A stretch of DNA of 64,000 bases from Sporomusa silvacetica DSM 10669 (GCF_002257705.1 NZ_LSLK01000070.1:62001-126000), one strand, 5' to 3'. Numbered from the stretch's first letter, positions 52,558 through 61,826 are shown. Notes: generated by a model from the sequence alone, not told the origin. Numbers and translations are program-made.

Positions 52558-52582
52558 TAATATACACTCCCCATCAATTTAA

Positions 52583-52897
52583 TTATAATTGCCCTGCCAT
52601 CGTTGCAAACTTTATGCCATCGAGAAAACCTTTATTGTAATGTAGATAGGTGGCTGTTAATTGTTTATATATTATTGCGTCATATAAATCTCTGGAATTT
52701 TCTTGTCCCACAATAGCTTCTATGCTTTCCAAAATAGCGTTCAATTTAGCATCTTCATTGCGATAACCTGCCGCCATTTCAGTAGTGTCTAACTTTTCTT
52801 CCAGTATCTCCTGGCGATCCATTACGAACTGTTGCCAATTATATTCCAACTCCCCCGGTTTTACGCTTTGCCCGGTAAGTATGCTTCGAATGTTCAT
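52583..52897 (-). CDS. Hypothetical phage protein, 104 residues
   Basis: Unrecognised. Helical and acidic, with one cluster rich in Tyr/His near the end (TATYLHYNKGFLDG). GAGGGGGG lies 8-10 bases before the ATG. It is the longest of the small early genes. Confidence 0.65.
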   Translation of the reverse strand: MNIRSILTGQSVKPGELEYNWQQFVMDRQEILEEKLDTTEMAAGYRNEDAKLNAILESIEAIVGQENSRDLYDAIIYKQLTATYLHYNKGFLDGIKFATMAGQL

Positions 52898-52958
52898 ATA
52901 AACTTGCCCCCCTCGTTGCGATTAGTCACAGTGGTCACCAATTCAATAAAAGACCTGG

Positions 52959-53135
52959 TCATGCTATTTGCTGCCAATTGCGTATACAATTCTTAAATTC
53001 TTCTAATGCAGTAGGGTCAACCGCATACAATCCATCTCCACGTCTTAACCAAAGCACATAACCTTCAAAGTCGATTATCCTATATTTCCTACCGCTATAT
53101 TCGTGAATTATCATTTCTTCCGGTTTTAAAGCCAT
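52959..53135 (-). CDS. Small phage protein, 58 residues
   Basis: Unrecognised. Compact beta-rich N-terminus (EYSGRKYRIIDFEGYVLWLRRGDG) and a helical end. ATG at 53135; a TTG two codons earlier is also possible. GGGAG site upstream. Confidence 0.55.
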   Translation of the reverse strand: MALKPEEMIIHEYSGRKYRIIDFEGYVLWLRRGDGLYAVDPTALEEFKNCIRNWQQIA

Positions 53136-53390
53136 TAACAATACACTCTCCCTATCATTATTTCGCTGGCTCTTGGGGTAGGTGTTTCCCTGCGTCCATT
53201 TCTGGCCGTGTCCTGCTGCCCCGCGTTATACCGGTCGCCACCCCCAGTGGTATAGAGTTGTCAATGTGCTTGTCCTCTGCCGCGAAAAATGATAAGATAA
53301 GAGTGCGGCAGGGTTCTGTGATGGTTCCTAGGTCGCTGGCCTGGTCACTATTTGCCGTAGTGAGTGGGCCTTTACTTATTATGGAGAATA

Positions 53391-53564
53391 TTACTTTTGA
53401 ACCCATTCAAGTACTGCTTCTTTTTCAATTCTCCAATCCTTACCGACTTTAAAGGCTTTTAATTTTCCGGCTTTAATAGCTCTTTTAATTGTTTGATCAC
53501 TAACCTGTAAAAAATCCGCAAGTTGCTTTGGTGTCAAAACATCTGGTAAATTATTGAGTCCCAT
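53391..53564 (-). CDS. xis: Excisionase-type helix-turn-helix protein
   Basis: 57 residues: a MerR-like winged helix (LTPKQLADFLQVSDQTIKRAI, then GKLKAFKVGKDWRI), as in excisionase (HTH_17) proteins. The AGGGAGGT site is ideal. It probably binds the att region with the integrase to favour excision, or acts as an early regulator. It is divergent from the orphan gene at 53732, so the spacer between them (53565-53731) likely holds the control promoters. Confidence 0.85.
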   Translation of the reverse strand: MGLNNLPDVLTPKQLADFLQVSDQTIKRAIKAGKLKAFKVGKDWRIEKEAVLEWVQK

Positions 53565-53731
53565 TTAGTACCTCCCTTCTATCTAATTATATCATAACAT
53601 ATCTAAACACGTCAATGTGTATCAGGTAGAATTCTTTGTTATTGTATTTTCGACAGTAATAGCAAAAACAGCAGGAATTATCTTCCTTTTGCCGAATGGT
53701 GTAAGTAAATGGTAAAAGGAGAGATGGAAGC

Positions 53732-54154
53732 ATGAATACCCTTGAAAGCATAATGGAATTTAAATCTTATCCTAATTGGGTTAGTAGCAGGTTACAAGTT
53801 GCTATTTGCAATAATGTAAGTCCAAAAGACAAATATTATATACAGAATTATCAAGAGAGTCAGCAAAGGAAAAATGATAATAACGGTTGTGCAATATTCC
53901 AAACTGATAAAGAATTAATTGAAGTACGTTTTACCTTTAAACAAACGATCGTGAAAAGATATAATTTAAATCAAGTAATTAACGTAGAAAAAATTATTGA
54001 AACATCGGACGAAGATTTTATATCAAATAGTGATGTACAATATAAAACAGTAATCGTTGAATTTATTAATGGAACAAAACTTACTTTAACAAAACCAGAA
54101 ATAAATATTAATGATAATCAGAAAAAATATTTTGAAATTGCTAGTAACTTATAA
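53732..54154 (+). CDS. AT-rich orphan gene, the only rightward gene of the element
   Basis: 140 residues, not recognised with confidence (a DUF3908-like fold is possible). Mixed alpha/beta, no membrane segment, rich in Asn, Ile and Lys, with a long beta pattern in the second half (YKTVIVEFINGTKLTLT). Its base composition is clearly more AT-rich than neighbouring genes. AAAGGAG precedes the ATG and a terminator follows. Position and orientation suggest an accessory or lysogenic-state gene. Confidence 0.8.
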   Translation: MNTLESIMEFKSYPNWVSSRLQVAICNNVSPKDKYYIQNYQESQQRKNDNNGCAIFQTDKELIEVRFTFKQTIVKRYNLNQVINVEKIIETSDEDFISNSDVQYKTVIVEFINGTKLTLTKPEININDNQKKYFEIASNL

Positions 54155-54157
54155 TAA

Positions 54158-54186
54158 TAAAGCGTCCCTCGGGGCGCTTTTCTTTT
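54158..54186 (+). terminator. Terminator after the orphan gene
   Basis: AAAGCGTCCC/GGGGCGCTTT hairpin followed by TTCTTTTT. Confidence 0.88.
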
Positions 54187-54188
54187 TC

Positions 54189-54498
54189 ACTGTCACCTTC
54201 TCGACAGTCAAAAACTTGTGTCACCTCGCGCGCGTGTAAGTATAAAAGGGGAGCTTGCAAAAACAAGCTCCCACAACGTGGAGGGAATCCCCCCACGTTA
54301 GCCAAATGGCTAAACTGTCCAAATTGGACACCTGTTGCAATGTAACACCTTTGCCTGTCGCATTGGGCAATTTGACCACCTGAATTTTTAGGAATCAATC
54401 ACGTGGGGAATTTCCCCACAGTAATAATGCTCTCGACACAATGTCGAACCCTCACCCCAAAGGAGAACGCAATTTTGCGCTCTCCTCAAGTTTGAGGG
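54189..54498. repeat. Array of about eleven consecutive short hairpins
   Basis: Non-coding. Perfect or near-perfect hairpins, nearly end to end: 54189-54208, 54249-54272, 54275-54299, 54298-54313, 54316-54330, 54333-54347, 54351-54370, 54379-54392, 54403-54419, 54433-54447, 54462-54485 and 54484-54497. Stem sequences all differ, yet most loops are AAT, AAAT, ATTT or AATTT. A short ORF in this stretch is not credible. Confidence 0.85.
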
Positions 54499-54506
54499 CT
54501 GCTTTA

Positions 54507-57419
54507 TCATGTAGGACTGTAAAACATTCGTGCTTGATTTGCTATGGTTTGAGCCATATTCCTACCATTCTTTTTGAAGAACCGATTCGTGTCTTTACTA
54601 TCAATCGAACTCACTTGGAAATTAACATTCATAGCTGGCTGCTGTCTGCCCGCGTTAGTTACTCCGGTATTACTATGCTTAGTCGCGGGACTGGCCGCAG
54701 TGTAATTTCTGGACAGACTGCTTAACGATGGACCTGTGACTAGTCCTCCGGTTTTAAATCCCGGGATTTTACCGGTATCATTCATATAGTTAAGGTTGCC
54801 TATACCAATTGATTTTGTGGCCGCTGCATTGAGCATGTACTCACGATTAGATCCCCACATTAAAATACTATCTGACGTACCAGTACCAGGTCCAACTAAT
54901 AAACCGCCAGTAGCATATCCCGAAACTGTACCCATTGCCATACCAGCCACAGTTGCAGCGGCCATACCACCAATAGCAGGACCAGAATTCGCCCCAAATG
55001 TTGCTAATGATACTGCAATAGCTGCTGGCCACCATGCGGCTGCTGTAGCGGCTCCTTGCGTAACTGACTTAGCCATTGTTTGAGTTCCACCCTTCTCTCC
55101 AAACAAAGCCATTGCCATTCTACCAGCAATATATTCCGCAACCATATTGGCAACTACTTTCCTAACTACATTTCCTACTTCACCCCAAGCATCACTAATA
55201 CTTTCTGTACCTGACAATACATCAGCAATACCGGATTTGAAACCATCATAAGCAGTCGCGCTTGTGCGGGACATTACTTCAGCCCATGTCAAGGTCGCGT
55301 CTGCACTAGCCTGCTGGTACAGGTCCATCATGGTTTTTTGTGCATCATAGTTACTTTGGCGGATTGCGTTTTCCTTGGTTAGTGCTTCCTGCAGTATGGT
55401 TAAGCTACTAGCATTATAAGCTGCGTCAATACTAGCTTGAATGTCTTTGCAGGTCGCGTAGTTATCGGTCAGTTCCTTGTTTTTCTGGATACCGTAAGCC
55501 GTAATTGCATTAGCAGTTGCTTTGCTTAAATCCAACCGACCAGCCTCAGTAACTTGATAAGCTGCGTTCTCGCTATCTAACCCGCTTAATATTGTTTTCT
55601 TCTGAGCATCGGTGGCAGTCTCATATTCTTGCGATATTTTATTGAAGGTATCTCTTGCGGCCTTGATTTTATCATCATATTTTATATTGATATCTTCGGT
55701 AAGTTTCGCCGATCCGGTAAGCTGAGACATTTCGCGCTGAACAGACTCATAACCGTCACGAACCGATTGATACATGGCAATGGCGTCCCTAGCTTCTTGC
55801 TGAACTATCTTGGTACGTCTTGTGCGATAAACCGCTGCAATTTTTGCCTTGTCATCTTCATAAGCTGCAAAATCTTGTCCGTTTGCTTCGTATTCAGCCT
55901 TTATGATATCTAAGTCGCCAATTTGTTTTTTCTTCCAGATATCAAGCTGTTCGAGCTCGGTTTTAGTGGTTTGTACCCATTCCTGTTCAATCGATTCAGT
56001 TACTTGCTTAGTCTTGTTTAGCAGATCTTCCCATGCCTGCACTGCTTCATCTACGCCAGAACTACCAGCGTCGCCGCCACCGCCGCCGGATGGTATTTCT
56101 GGCGGTGTACTTGCTGCCGCGAGTGCCGCCAACCTGTCCCGTTCTGCAAATATATCATAATCATATCGTTCTGATCCGCCGCGCCCATCTTTCTGGGTAG
56201 CGTTAAAGTTAGCCATAGCATCGGTAGCATAATTTGCAGCCTTGCCAACTTGGACTAGATTGCTGGATAGATTTCCAGCAGAATCACCTGCTAAATTCAT
56301 GCGACTGGCGCCATCGTAAATAGTAGAGTTCATTAAGTCTAATGAAGCGTTTGTTTTCTGTGACTGTAAATATAGTTCACCGCCTAAAAGCGTCACACCT
56401 GTGATTGCAAGGCCCCAAGGCCCCATTGCAGCCGTCATAATCCTAAAGGCAGCGGCAGATTCAAGAGCCGCTATTCTTATTTTTGCAAGAGTTGGAATAA
56501 AGTTTGCGGCACTATACGCCACCACACCTGTCATGCCTAGTACAATGGCTTGATCTGGTACTGCGTTCCTTAGAACAGTGTCAAGCCCCTGAGATTTTAC
56601 ACTATCGGCAAACTTGGCAAACTCAGCAGACGCACTGCCTAATTTAGTTTTTAAATCAAACGCTTGCGTTATTTGGTCACCGACAACTGTCATTGTGCGA
56701 GTTGCAGTATCCTGAATGTTACTCATTTGCCCTGAAACAGTAGCCGAAGCTGTTTTCATCGTGCCGCCATAACGGGTCGACATTTCAGCCATCATGCCGG
56801 AAATAGCCGTATTGGCGTTTATGCTCTTTTGTTCAGCCATCGACATGGCGGTTGCAACGTCTGTATTAAGAACCTTAGCAAGCATCTGCCATGCCGGAAT
56901 ACCGGCATCTGTTAACCTATTCATTTGGTCAGCAGCCAACATGCCACCGGCTCGCATTTTGGCAAAGGCATCCACAATAGAACTCATATTTTCGCTGTTT
57001 CCACCGACTGCCGCTACTGCATCACCCAATATATTTAGAGTTGGTATGATTTCTTCTGCAGAATACCCAAGACCGATCATTTTTTTACTGCTTGTCACTA
57101 AAGAAGTAAAATCGAATGGCGTTTTTTCTGCAAAAGTCGCTAAATCGTCAAGCATTTTCTGTGCAGCCTGACCACTTCCAAGCATCGTCGAAAATGCAAT
57201 CTTGTTTTGTTCCATTGCGGCAGACAGACTAACTGACTTTACTGCAGCCGCGCTCATTGCCACACCTAGAGCCGCCATTGCCGTGGAAGCGCCTGCCGGT
57301 ATTAGATCCGGCATGTCTTTTTGAAACCTTGCTAACTGCCGTTTACTGGCGTTTAATTCCTTTTTTAGCCCGGAATTATTAGCACTAATTTTTACCATTA
57401 ATTCTGCTATTGTTGCCAA
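54507..57419 (-). CDS. Phage tape-measure protein
   Basis: 970 residues. The N-terminal 230 residues match the tape-measure domain (ANNSGLKKELNASKRQLARF, FDFTSLVTSSKKMIGLGYS, MNRLTDAGIPAWQML). A long helical middle with coiled-coil stretches and hydrophobic Ala/Gly-rich segments follows (about 300-360 and 800-860). It sets tail length and aids DNA passage. No tail-tube, chaperone or baseplate gene neighbours it, which is unusual. It abuts the 57420 gene without a gap. Confidence 0.9.
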   Translation of the reverse strand: MATIAELMVKISANNSGLKKELNASKRQLARFQKDMPDLIPAGASTAMAALGVAMSAAAVKSVSLSAAMEQNKIAFSTMLGSGQAAQKMLDDLATFAEKTPFDFTSLVTSSKKMIGLGYSAEEIIPTLNILGDAVAAVGGNSENMSSIVDAFAKMRAGGMLAADQMNRLTDAGIPAWQMLAKVLNTDVATAMSMAEQKSINANTAISGMMAEMSTRYGGTMKTASATVSGQMSNIQDTATRTMTVVGDQITQAFDLKTKLGSASAEFAKFADSVKSQGLDTVLRNAVPDQAIVLGMTGVVAYSAANFIPTLAKIRIAALESAAAFRIMTAAMGPWGLAITGVTLLGGELYLQSQKTNASLDLMNSTIYDGASRMNLAGDSAGNLSSNLVQVGKAANYATDAMANFNATQKDGRGGSERYDYDIFAERDRLAALAAASTPPEIPSGGGGGDAGSSGVDEAVQAWEDLLNKTKQVTESIEQEWVQTTKTELEQLDIWKKKQIGDLDIIKAEYEANGQDFAAYEDDKAKIAAVYRTRRTKIVQQEARDAIAMYQSVRDGYESVQREMSQLTGSAKLTEDINIKYDDKIKAARDTFNKISQEYETATDAQKKTILSGLDSENAAYQVTEAGRLDLSKATANAITAYGIQKNKELTDNYATCKDIQASIDAAYNASSLTILQEALTKENAIRQSNYDAQKTMMDLYQQASADATLTWAEVMSRTSATAYDGFKSGIADVLSGTESISDAWGEVGNVVRKVVANMVAEYIAGRMAMALFGEKGGTQTMAKSVTQGAATAAAWWPAAIAVSLATFGANSGPAIGGMAAATVAGMAMGTVSGYATGGLLVGPGTGTSDSILMWGSNREYMLNAAATKSIGIGNLNYMNDTGKIPGFKTGGLVTGPSLSSLSRNYTAASPATKHSNTGVTNAGRQQPAMNVNFQVSSIDSKDTNRFFKKNGRNMAQTIANQARMFYSPT

Positions 57420-57782
57420 TTATTCACACACCCCTTTCGTCCTAAAGATAACCGGCTGCCAATGTTTTTTCTTATAGCCGCCGCTCGGTGTTAGTTTTTT
57501 TGTTGCTGGCATAAGTACTCCGGTACCAATTTTGTTATAAATCTCTCGATCAACTGCACCGAGAAATAACTCTTCATTCAGCAACATTTCCTTAATCAAG
57601 ACTGTAACCTCTTCAGACAGTCCTACCAAAAAATAAATATTTAAGTCTGGGTATCCAAGATATTGATCTCCATGCGGGTTAATATCGCGATCCTCAAAAA
57701 AATAAACGAGATCCGCAAAGGTGAAACAGTCGGACTTTTCTATTTCGGATAATAGCTCCTGCTTGATAATGTCTTTATTCAT
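57420..57782 (-). CDS. Hypothetical phage protein, 120 residues
   Basis: Unrecognised. A helical N-terminus with acidic residues (QELLSEIEKSDCFTFADLVYFFEDRD), then a basic C-terminal tail (ATKKLTPSGGYKKKHWQP). GGAGGG site. It lies immediately before the tape measure; a tail-assembly role is only a guess. Confidence 0.7.
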   Translation of the reverse strand: MNKDIIKQELLSEIEKSDCFTFADLVYFFEDRDINPHGDQYLGYPDLNIYFLVGLSEEVTVLIKEMLLNEELFLGAVDREIYNKIGTGVLMPATKKLTPSGGYKKKHWQPVIFRTKGVCE

Positions 57783-57904
57783 ATATTGCCCTCCTTCTTG
57801 TAAATACTTAATACTGGGGAACTACACCCCCTCACGCGCACGACACGCGTATTATTTGAGGCTCCCACTCCGGTCCCTGGATATGAGCCTTTATTATTCG
57901 ACAT
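57779..57904 (-). CDS. Possible 41-residue protein coupled to the next gene
   Basis: Open frame MSNNKGSYPGTGVGASNN..., Gly/Ser/Asn-rich then basic, whose stop overlaps the next start as ATGA. It fills the gap after the SpoVG-like gene. The ribosome site is weak, so existence is uncertain. Confidence 0.35.
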   Translation of the reverse strand: MSNNKGSYPGTGVGASNNTRVVRVRGCSSPVLSIYKKEGNI

Positions 57905-57922
57905 GGGCAGGGCTTCCGCTGC

Positions 57923-58252
57923 TCACCCCAACACCAACCGTCGATTGGAACCTGCTGCCTTGACTGGTTTATGATTTATATCTGTCTCACGCCTTAAGTT
58001 AAATAGTTCATACTGCTCTATAACAGCAGCATCAATCTCACTTCGCAAAGGCCCATCAGCAGAGAAAAACGATCGTACTTTACCTTTCCTTGTAGAAACT
58101 CTTGTAGGGAAAACAACCATTGGCGCACCATCCTTAATTTTCACCGCGATATCATAGAGCATCAGCACTCCATCAAGGCGAACCTGTGCATAACCAACCG
58201 TGTCGGATGACTCGAACCGAACGGGACAATACTTTACCTCTGTAATTCTCAT
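57923..58252 (-). CDS. SpoVG-like protein
   Basis: 109 residues. The pattern AQVRLDGVLMLYDIAVKI, then MVVFPTR and IDAAVIEQYELF matches SpoVG (a beta-rich DNA/RNA-binding regulator of sporulation and septation), with a C-terminal basic extension (RRETDINHKPVKAAGSNRR). It lies inside the structural module, between capsid and tape measure. It could act on host gene expression or on phage nucleic acid. Confidence 0.65.
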   Translation of the reverse strand: MRITEVKYCPVRFESSDTVGYAQVRLDGVLMLYDIAVKIKDGAPMVVFPTRVSTRKGKVRSFFSADGPLRSEIDAAVIEQYELFNLRRETDINHKPVKAAGSNRRLVLG

Positions 58253-58300
58253 AATTCCTCCATATAAAAATAGGGACGGCGATTAAGCCGCCCCGTTTGT

Positions 58301-59503
58301 TTACGCCTTGGATAGTTTGACGAATGCCTCGCTAACAATCGGTTTGCAGTCGGCAACTGCGGTCACACGATAGTCAATCAGGTTTGACTTGAAAGATGAT
58401 TCGCGGCTTGTCTCAACCATGACATTAAAGAGATTGTATCCCATAAACCCGAAGTTACCATAGTAGATCGTATCATCAGCAATACTGTCTGAGAGAATCA
58501 CTGGTTTGCCAAGCAGATAAGCAGGTGCACCCTCAATGGCTGCGTTCTGAATGAATAGCGGCCTACCATTTGCATCTGTTAGTGAATATACCTGCTTGTA
58601 TAGTGTAGAGAAATTCATTGCCCAGCTGGCGCCTGCACCGTATCCACTTTTAAGCAGTGCGGCAGTTGCTACAAAGTCCTCAAATGCTGGCGATACTGCG
58701 AAGGTCATGGAGTTTGTAGTATTAAAGGTAATACTGCTAAGACCTGCGCCCTGGTCAGTACCAGTACCAGTAGCAAGAGCAGCTTCCATAGCATCAAGCA
58801 GGCAGTTTGCAAGTTCGCCGGTTAGATAAGATTCGAAGGAGTCAAGCGCCATTGCTGAAGCACTTGCACTGATAGAGAATATTTTAATCAGTTCGTATGC
58901 GTTGAAATTTACACTTACTGGATCAACGTCACTACCTTCAACAGGTGCACCCTCTGCGTGCCATGTTGCGGCTGATTGAGGCCCAATTACCGGCACTGAT
59001 AATTTAGCGGGAATTGAGAAGTTCCGGCTGGCAGTAACCAGGGCACGAAGTCCACGGGCTTTTTGAATGATTTCATTATGGGTTTGAGTGGGCAATACAG
59101 CAGCCAATGTTGCCTGAGTACCAAAGGCGGCACGTTTCTCCATGACAGCTTTATAGGCTCGTTGCTCAATATCGGTAAGCGGCTTGCTTTGCAGGCTCTT
59201 AAAAAATGCGCTGCGGTATTCAGGAGTCTTAAGGATTGCATCAGCATCGGTCGGCAGTTCAGTTGTTTGAGTGCTGGCACCTGCGATAGGTGTCCAGGTT
59301 TTCAATTTGTCCTGCAGTTGGCTGCGTTCCTCGTGATTAGCTTTGGCTTCCTTTAAGCCGTCCAATTCGATGTTAAGCTCCTGAATATTTGCGTTTGCAT
59401 CGGTGTTAATCAGTTGGCCGATTTCCTGCGCCCTGGTTTCGATTTGTTGGACGGTTTGGGTCCGGTAAAAATTAAATGCCTCTGCAACAGTTTTAAATTT
59501 CAT
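58301..59503 (-). CDS. Major capsid protein, HK97 fold
   Basis: 400 residues. An N-terminal helical scaffold-like delta region (about 1-100, coiled coil) is removed by the prohead protease. The HK97 core follows, with LRALVTASRNFSIPAK near the cut site, and a C-terminal A-domain. It forms the icosahedral shell. It lies 3 bases after the protease gene. Confidence 0.93.
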   Translation of the reverse strand: MKFKTVAEAFNFYRTQTVQQIETRAQEIGQLINTDANANIQELNIELDGLKEAKANHEERSQLQDKLKTWTPIAGASTQTTELPTDADAILKTPEYRSAFFKSLQSKPLTDIEQRAYKAVMEKRAAFGTQATLAAVLPTQTHNEIIQKARGLRALVTASRNFSIPAKLSVPVIGPQSAATWHAEGAPVEGSDVDPVSVNFNAYELIKIFSISASASAMALDSFESYLTGELANCLLDAMEAALATGTGTDQGAGLSSITFNTTNSMTFAVSPAFEDFVATAALLKSGYGAGASWAMNFSTLYKQVYSLTDANGRPLFIQNAAIEGAPAYLLGKPVILSDSIADDTIYYGNFGFMGYNLFNVMVETSRESSFKSNLIDYRVTAVADCKPIVSEAFVKLSKA

Positions 59504-59506
59504 ATG

Positions 59507-60070
59507 TTATATACCCCTTTTCAATATCTGATTAATTTTTATTTTCATTTGGTCGATCTGACCTATTTTTTGTTTGGCTGTTTCCATTATTGACCGCGCT
59601 TCTACCGAAGTTTGGCTATAGGCTGGCCACGGACAAATAGAGCATTCATATATTTTTGCAATCTTATTAATTGTCCGGGTATTTGTCGCCGCATCGTAAC
59701 TGTCGCCTCCTGGCGGCACTGTGAAACTGAACGACATTCCCGATAAATCACCGCGTTTTACTGCCGTATGTACGCTTCTCGCTTCCTCGGTATCCGGTAA
59801 CTGTGCTTTCATCTGTAGCCCTGCCGGACTTACAGTAAGCTGCATGGTCTTAGGAGTTTTTGCTAATGGAACCTTCGATAAGTCATGATTGTAAAGCAGT
59901 CTACAATCACTCATATCGGTGTTATCCAAGGCCCCCCTTTTAACGACCTCCGTGTATTGCCCGCCAATTACTGCTGGCGTATCAAATACAATCGGCTGGC
60001 CAATTAATATTAAATCAGACGTTCCTGCCGGGTCGCCTGGATTAATCGTTGCTGTCCTGATTTCCTTCAT
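59507..60070 (-). CDS. HK97-family prohead protease
   Basis: 187 residues. Serine-protease landmarks LLYNHDL (His) near 60 and LSGMSFSFTVP (Ser) near 109 are present. It processes the capsid precursor. Its start overlaps the portal gene by 29 bases. Confidence 0.92.
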   Translation of the reverse strand: MKEIRTATINPGDPAGTSDLILIGQPIVFDTPAVIGGQYTEVVKRGALDNTDMSDCRLLYNHDLSKVPLAKTPKTMQLTVSPAGLQMKAQLPDTEEARSVHTAVKRGDLSGMSFSFTVPPGGDSYDAATNTRTINKIAKIYECSICPWPAYSQTSVEARSIMETAKQKIGQIDQMKIKINQILKRGI

Positions 60071-61280
60071 CTGCTTTAACCCCCAATAGTTTTTTATCTA
60101 CATTTGCTAACTGATAGTCAGCGGCGCGCAAGCTATCAACATAATTTAAAGACTGTAATCGACGCGCCCCTTCTTCTCCCCCAACAGGCGGGAACCCAAG
60201 TATTGTTAATGCGTTGTCCAAAGTTAAAACCGCAAGCGGCATTAATTCTTTTAGTGCCGTGATTTTCGTTTTTGGTGAAGCAAAGGCCATCTTGCCGGCA
60301 GTGTCAATTGAAATTTGATTTCCCCAAGCTATTTCACGAGCAGTAAACATCTTAGCAGATAAGGCTTGTCCTAACGTATTAGAAAAAGGTTCTAGGCTGC
60401 TTTCCACAAAAGATTGATAGGTTTCTTCTGTGAAGCTACCATCAATAATGGACTGGTGAACCCCTAAGAATTGAAATATTTTTTTGTTTACGGTTTCAAT
60501 GTCAGTTGCATTGATTGTATTTGGCGTTGAATTAATGGGAGTGTATTCAAATTTAGCGTCAACCGCGCCAATTGTTGAACCTGCCTTTAAATAGCTATCA
60601 ATGAAACTTTTTCTCACTTTTTCAAGATCTTCAGGGCGAATGGAAGAATTTACCTTTAAAATTCCTCTAACCATACCACTACTTTCTGCTGTAGTCCGCA
60701 AACCATTCGTCTGAGCCTGTGCCAGTTCAACCGCTGACATAATCGCCGTGTTTGAGTCTCCGAGCAGGTCGCTTGAGTGAAAAATTCTGCGGACGTGGAC
60801 AATATCACAGTATTGTAAAATGACGTTAACCCCATTATTAAACAGGAATTTTATGTATAAACTGCCGGTCTGGTCTGTGACAAACTGCGCACTGGAAGGC
60901 TTTAATGGCCACATTGCTATGACTGAGCCGTTTCCAGACCGTTCCAACAATATAAATAAATCCGGGTCTGACCAATAATATGACGCACATTTATACAAAA
61001 ATTCGGCTGCCGTAGTCACCGGGTTTGGCTGCAACCCTAGCAGCCGGTTTAATTGTTGGTCTCCCGGGGATCGCATACCGTCTGATTGAACGATATGCGA
61101 TATAGTCATTTTTGAAGCGTGTACGGCGATACTGTGAACCGCTGATAAAAAAACATCTGACTGGCGAAGATTACCATTAAAGCTAGACGCTATTGCGTTG
61201 CCACCGGAGAGCAGTGTTACCTGCTCCGTTCGTTCCGGCTGGCGGCGGGAGAACAAACTCTTGAGAGCTTTAATAACCAT
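60042..61280 (-). CDS. HK97-family portal protein
   Basis: 412 residues. Family blocks are LLGLQPNPVTTAAEFLYKCA, PLKPSSAQFV and the later TEETYQSFVESSLEP. It forms the dodecameric vertex for DNA entry and exit. In normal phages the terminase genes lie directly before the portal; here a 58-residue gene, a 90-residue gene and the iteron region lie there instead. Confidence 0.93.
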   Translation of the reverse strand: MVIKALKSLFSRRQPERTEQVTLLSGGNAIASSFNGNLRQSDVFLSAVHSIAVHASKMTISHIVQSDGMRSPGDQQLNRLLGLQPNPVTTAAEFLYKCASYYWSDPDLFILLERSGNGSVIAMWPLKPSSAQFVTDQTGSLYIKFLFNNGVNVILQYCDIVHVRRIFHSSDLLGDSNTAIMSAVELAQAQTNGLRTTAESSGMVRGILKVNSSIRPEDLEKVRKSFIDSYLKAGSTIGAVDAKFEYTPINSTPNTINATDIETVNKKIFQFLGVHQSIIDGSFTEETYQSFVESSLEPFSNTLGQALSAKMFTAREIAWGNQISIDTAGKMAFASPKTKITALKELMPLAVLTLDNALTILGFPPVGGEEGARRLQSLNYVDSLRAADYQLANVDKKLLGVKADEGNQDSND

Positions 61281-61446
61281 TCTCTTCCTCCGTTTTCTGC
61301 TTTTTATTTAAGAAGTCTCTGAGTTGCCGAATTTCGTCAATGTCTAGTGATATTGATTTATCCACACTAAATATAATCACGCCGCCGCCAAGTTCACCAC
61401 TGACGACTTTTCTGCCCAAATATTCCAGGCTGGCAGTTATGACCAT
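61270..61446 (-). CDS. Small phage protein, 58 residues
   Basis: Unrecognised. Begins MVITASLEYLGRKVVSGEL and ends in a charged helix (IDEIRQLRDFLNKKQ). Ideal AGGAGG site. Overlaps the portal start by 11 bases, so it is coupled to portal translation. Confidence 0.65.
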   Translation of the reverse strand: MVITASLEYLGRKVVSGELGGGVIIFSVDKSISLDIDEIRQLRDFLNKKQKTEEENGY

Positions 61447-61522
61447 TTATATTTCCTCCTCTGATTGAAATAAAGGTGAGTCAATAGAGTTTTTAGTTTA
61501 TTAAACATTACGTCCCCTTTCA

Positions 61523-61795
61523 TCAATACAAGTGTTGTCGTTCCTCTTTTGCAAATTCATTAAGTAACCATTGCCCCGCTTCTTTTGCAATTTCATCCGC
61601 CAACTCATTCAGATACTTCAAGATAGTTTCTTTATCACAAATACCTGCTTCATGAAGTACGCAAGCTGCTGAATTTAACACATCTTGATTAAAACCGACT
61701 GCTGGCCGAAAATTATTTTCGTCTCCTAAATCTGTAACAATAGCGTTTGCAAACATAATATTTTTCGCCAAACGGCGAGCCTTTTTTATTTTCAT
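61523..61795 (-). CDS. Hypothetical phage protein, 90 residues
   Basis: Unrecognised. Helical; basic N-terminus (MKIKKARRLAKN) and two cysteines mid-protein. I use the ATG at 61795 (AAGGAG site). It sits between the origin-like region and the portal; a small replication or packaging helper is possible, but there is no direct evidence. Confidence 0.65.
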   Translation of the reverse strand: MKIKKARRLAKNIMFANAIVTDLGDENNFRPAVGFNQDVLNSAACVLHEAGICDKETILKYLNELADEIAKEAGQWLLNEFAKEERQHLY

Positions 61796-61826
61796 TGTTT
61801 GCTCCTTTCGGTGGATTTCCACAATT

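Noticed and set aside
53158..53406. 82-codon open frame on the minus strand below the excisionase gene
   Set aside because: No usable ribosome site, overlaps the excisionase gene, and its composition (Gly/Thr/Arg patchwork) looks like translated non-coding DNA. The stretch also contains a TATACC/GGTATA inverted repeat, which suits a regulatory spacer better.
54141..54398. 85-codon open frame on the minus strand
   Set aside because: It lies over the terminator and hairpin array, lacks a ribosome site and would translate palindromes.
57897..57903. Second TTCGACA (Spo0A box core) inside the phage element
   Set aside because: It lies within the phage structural operon, not before a transcription unit; a chance occurrence is expected at this frequency.
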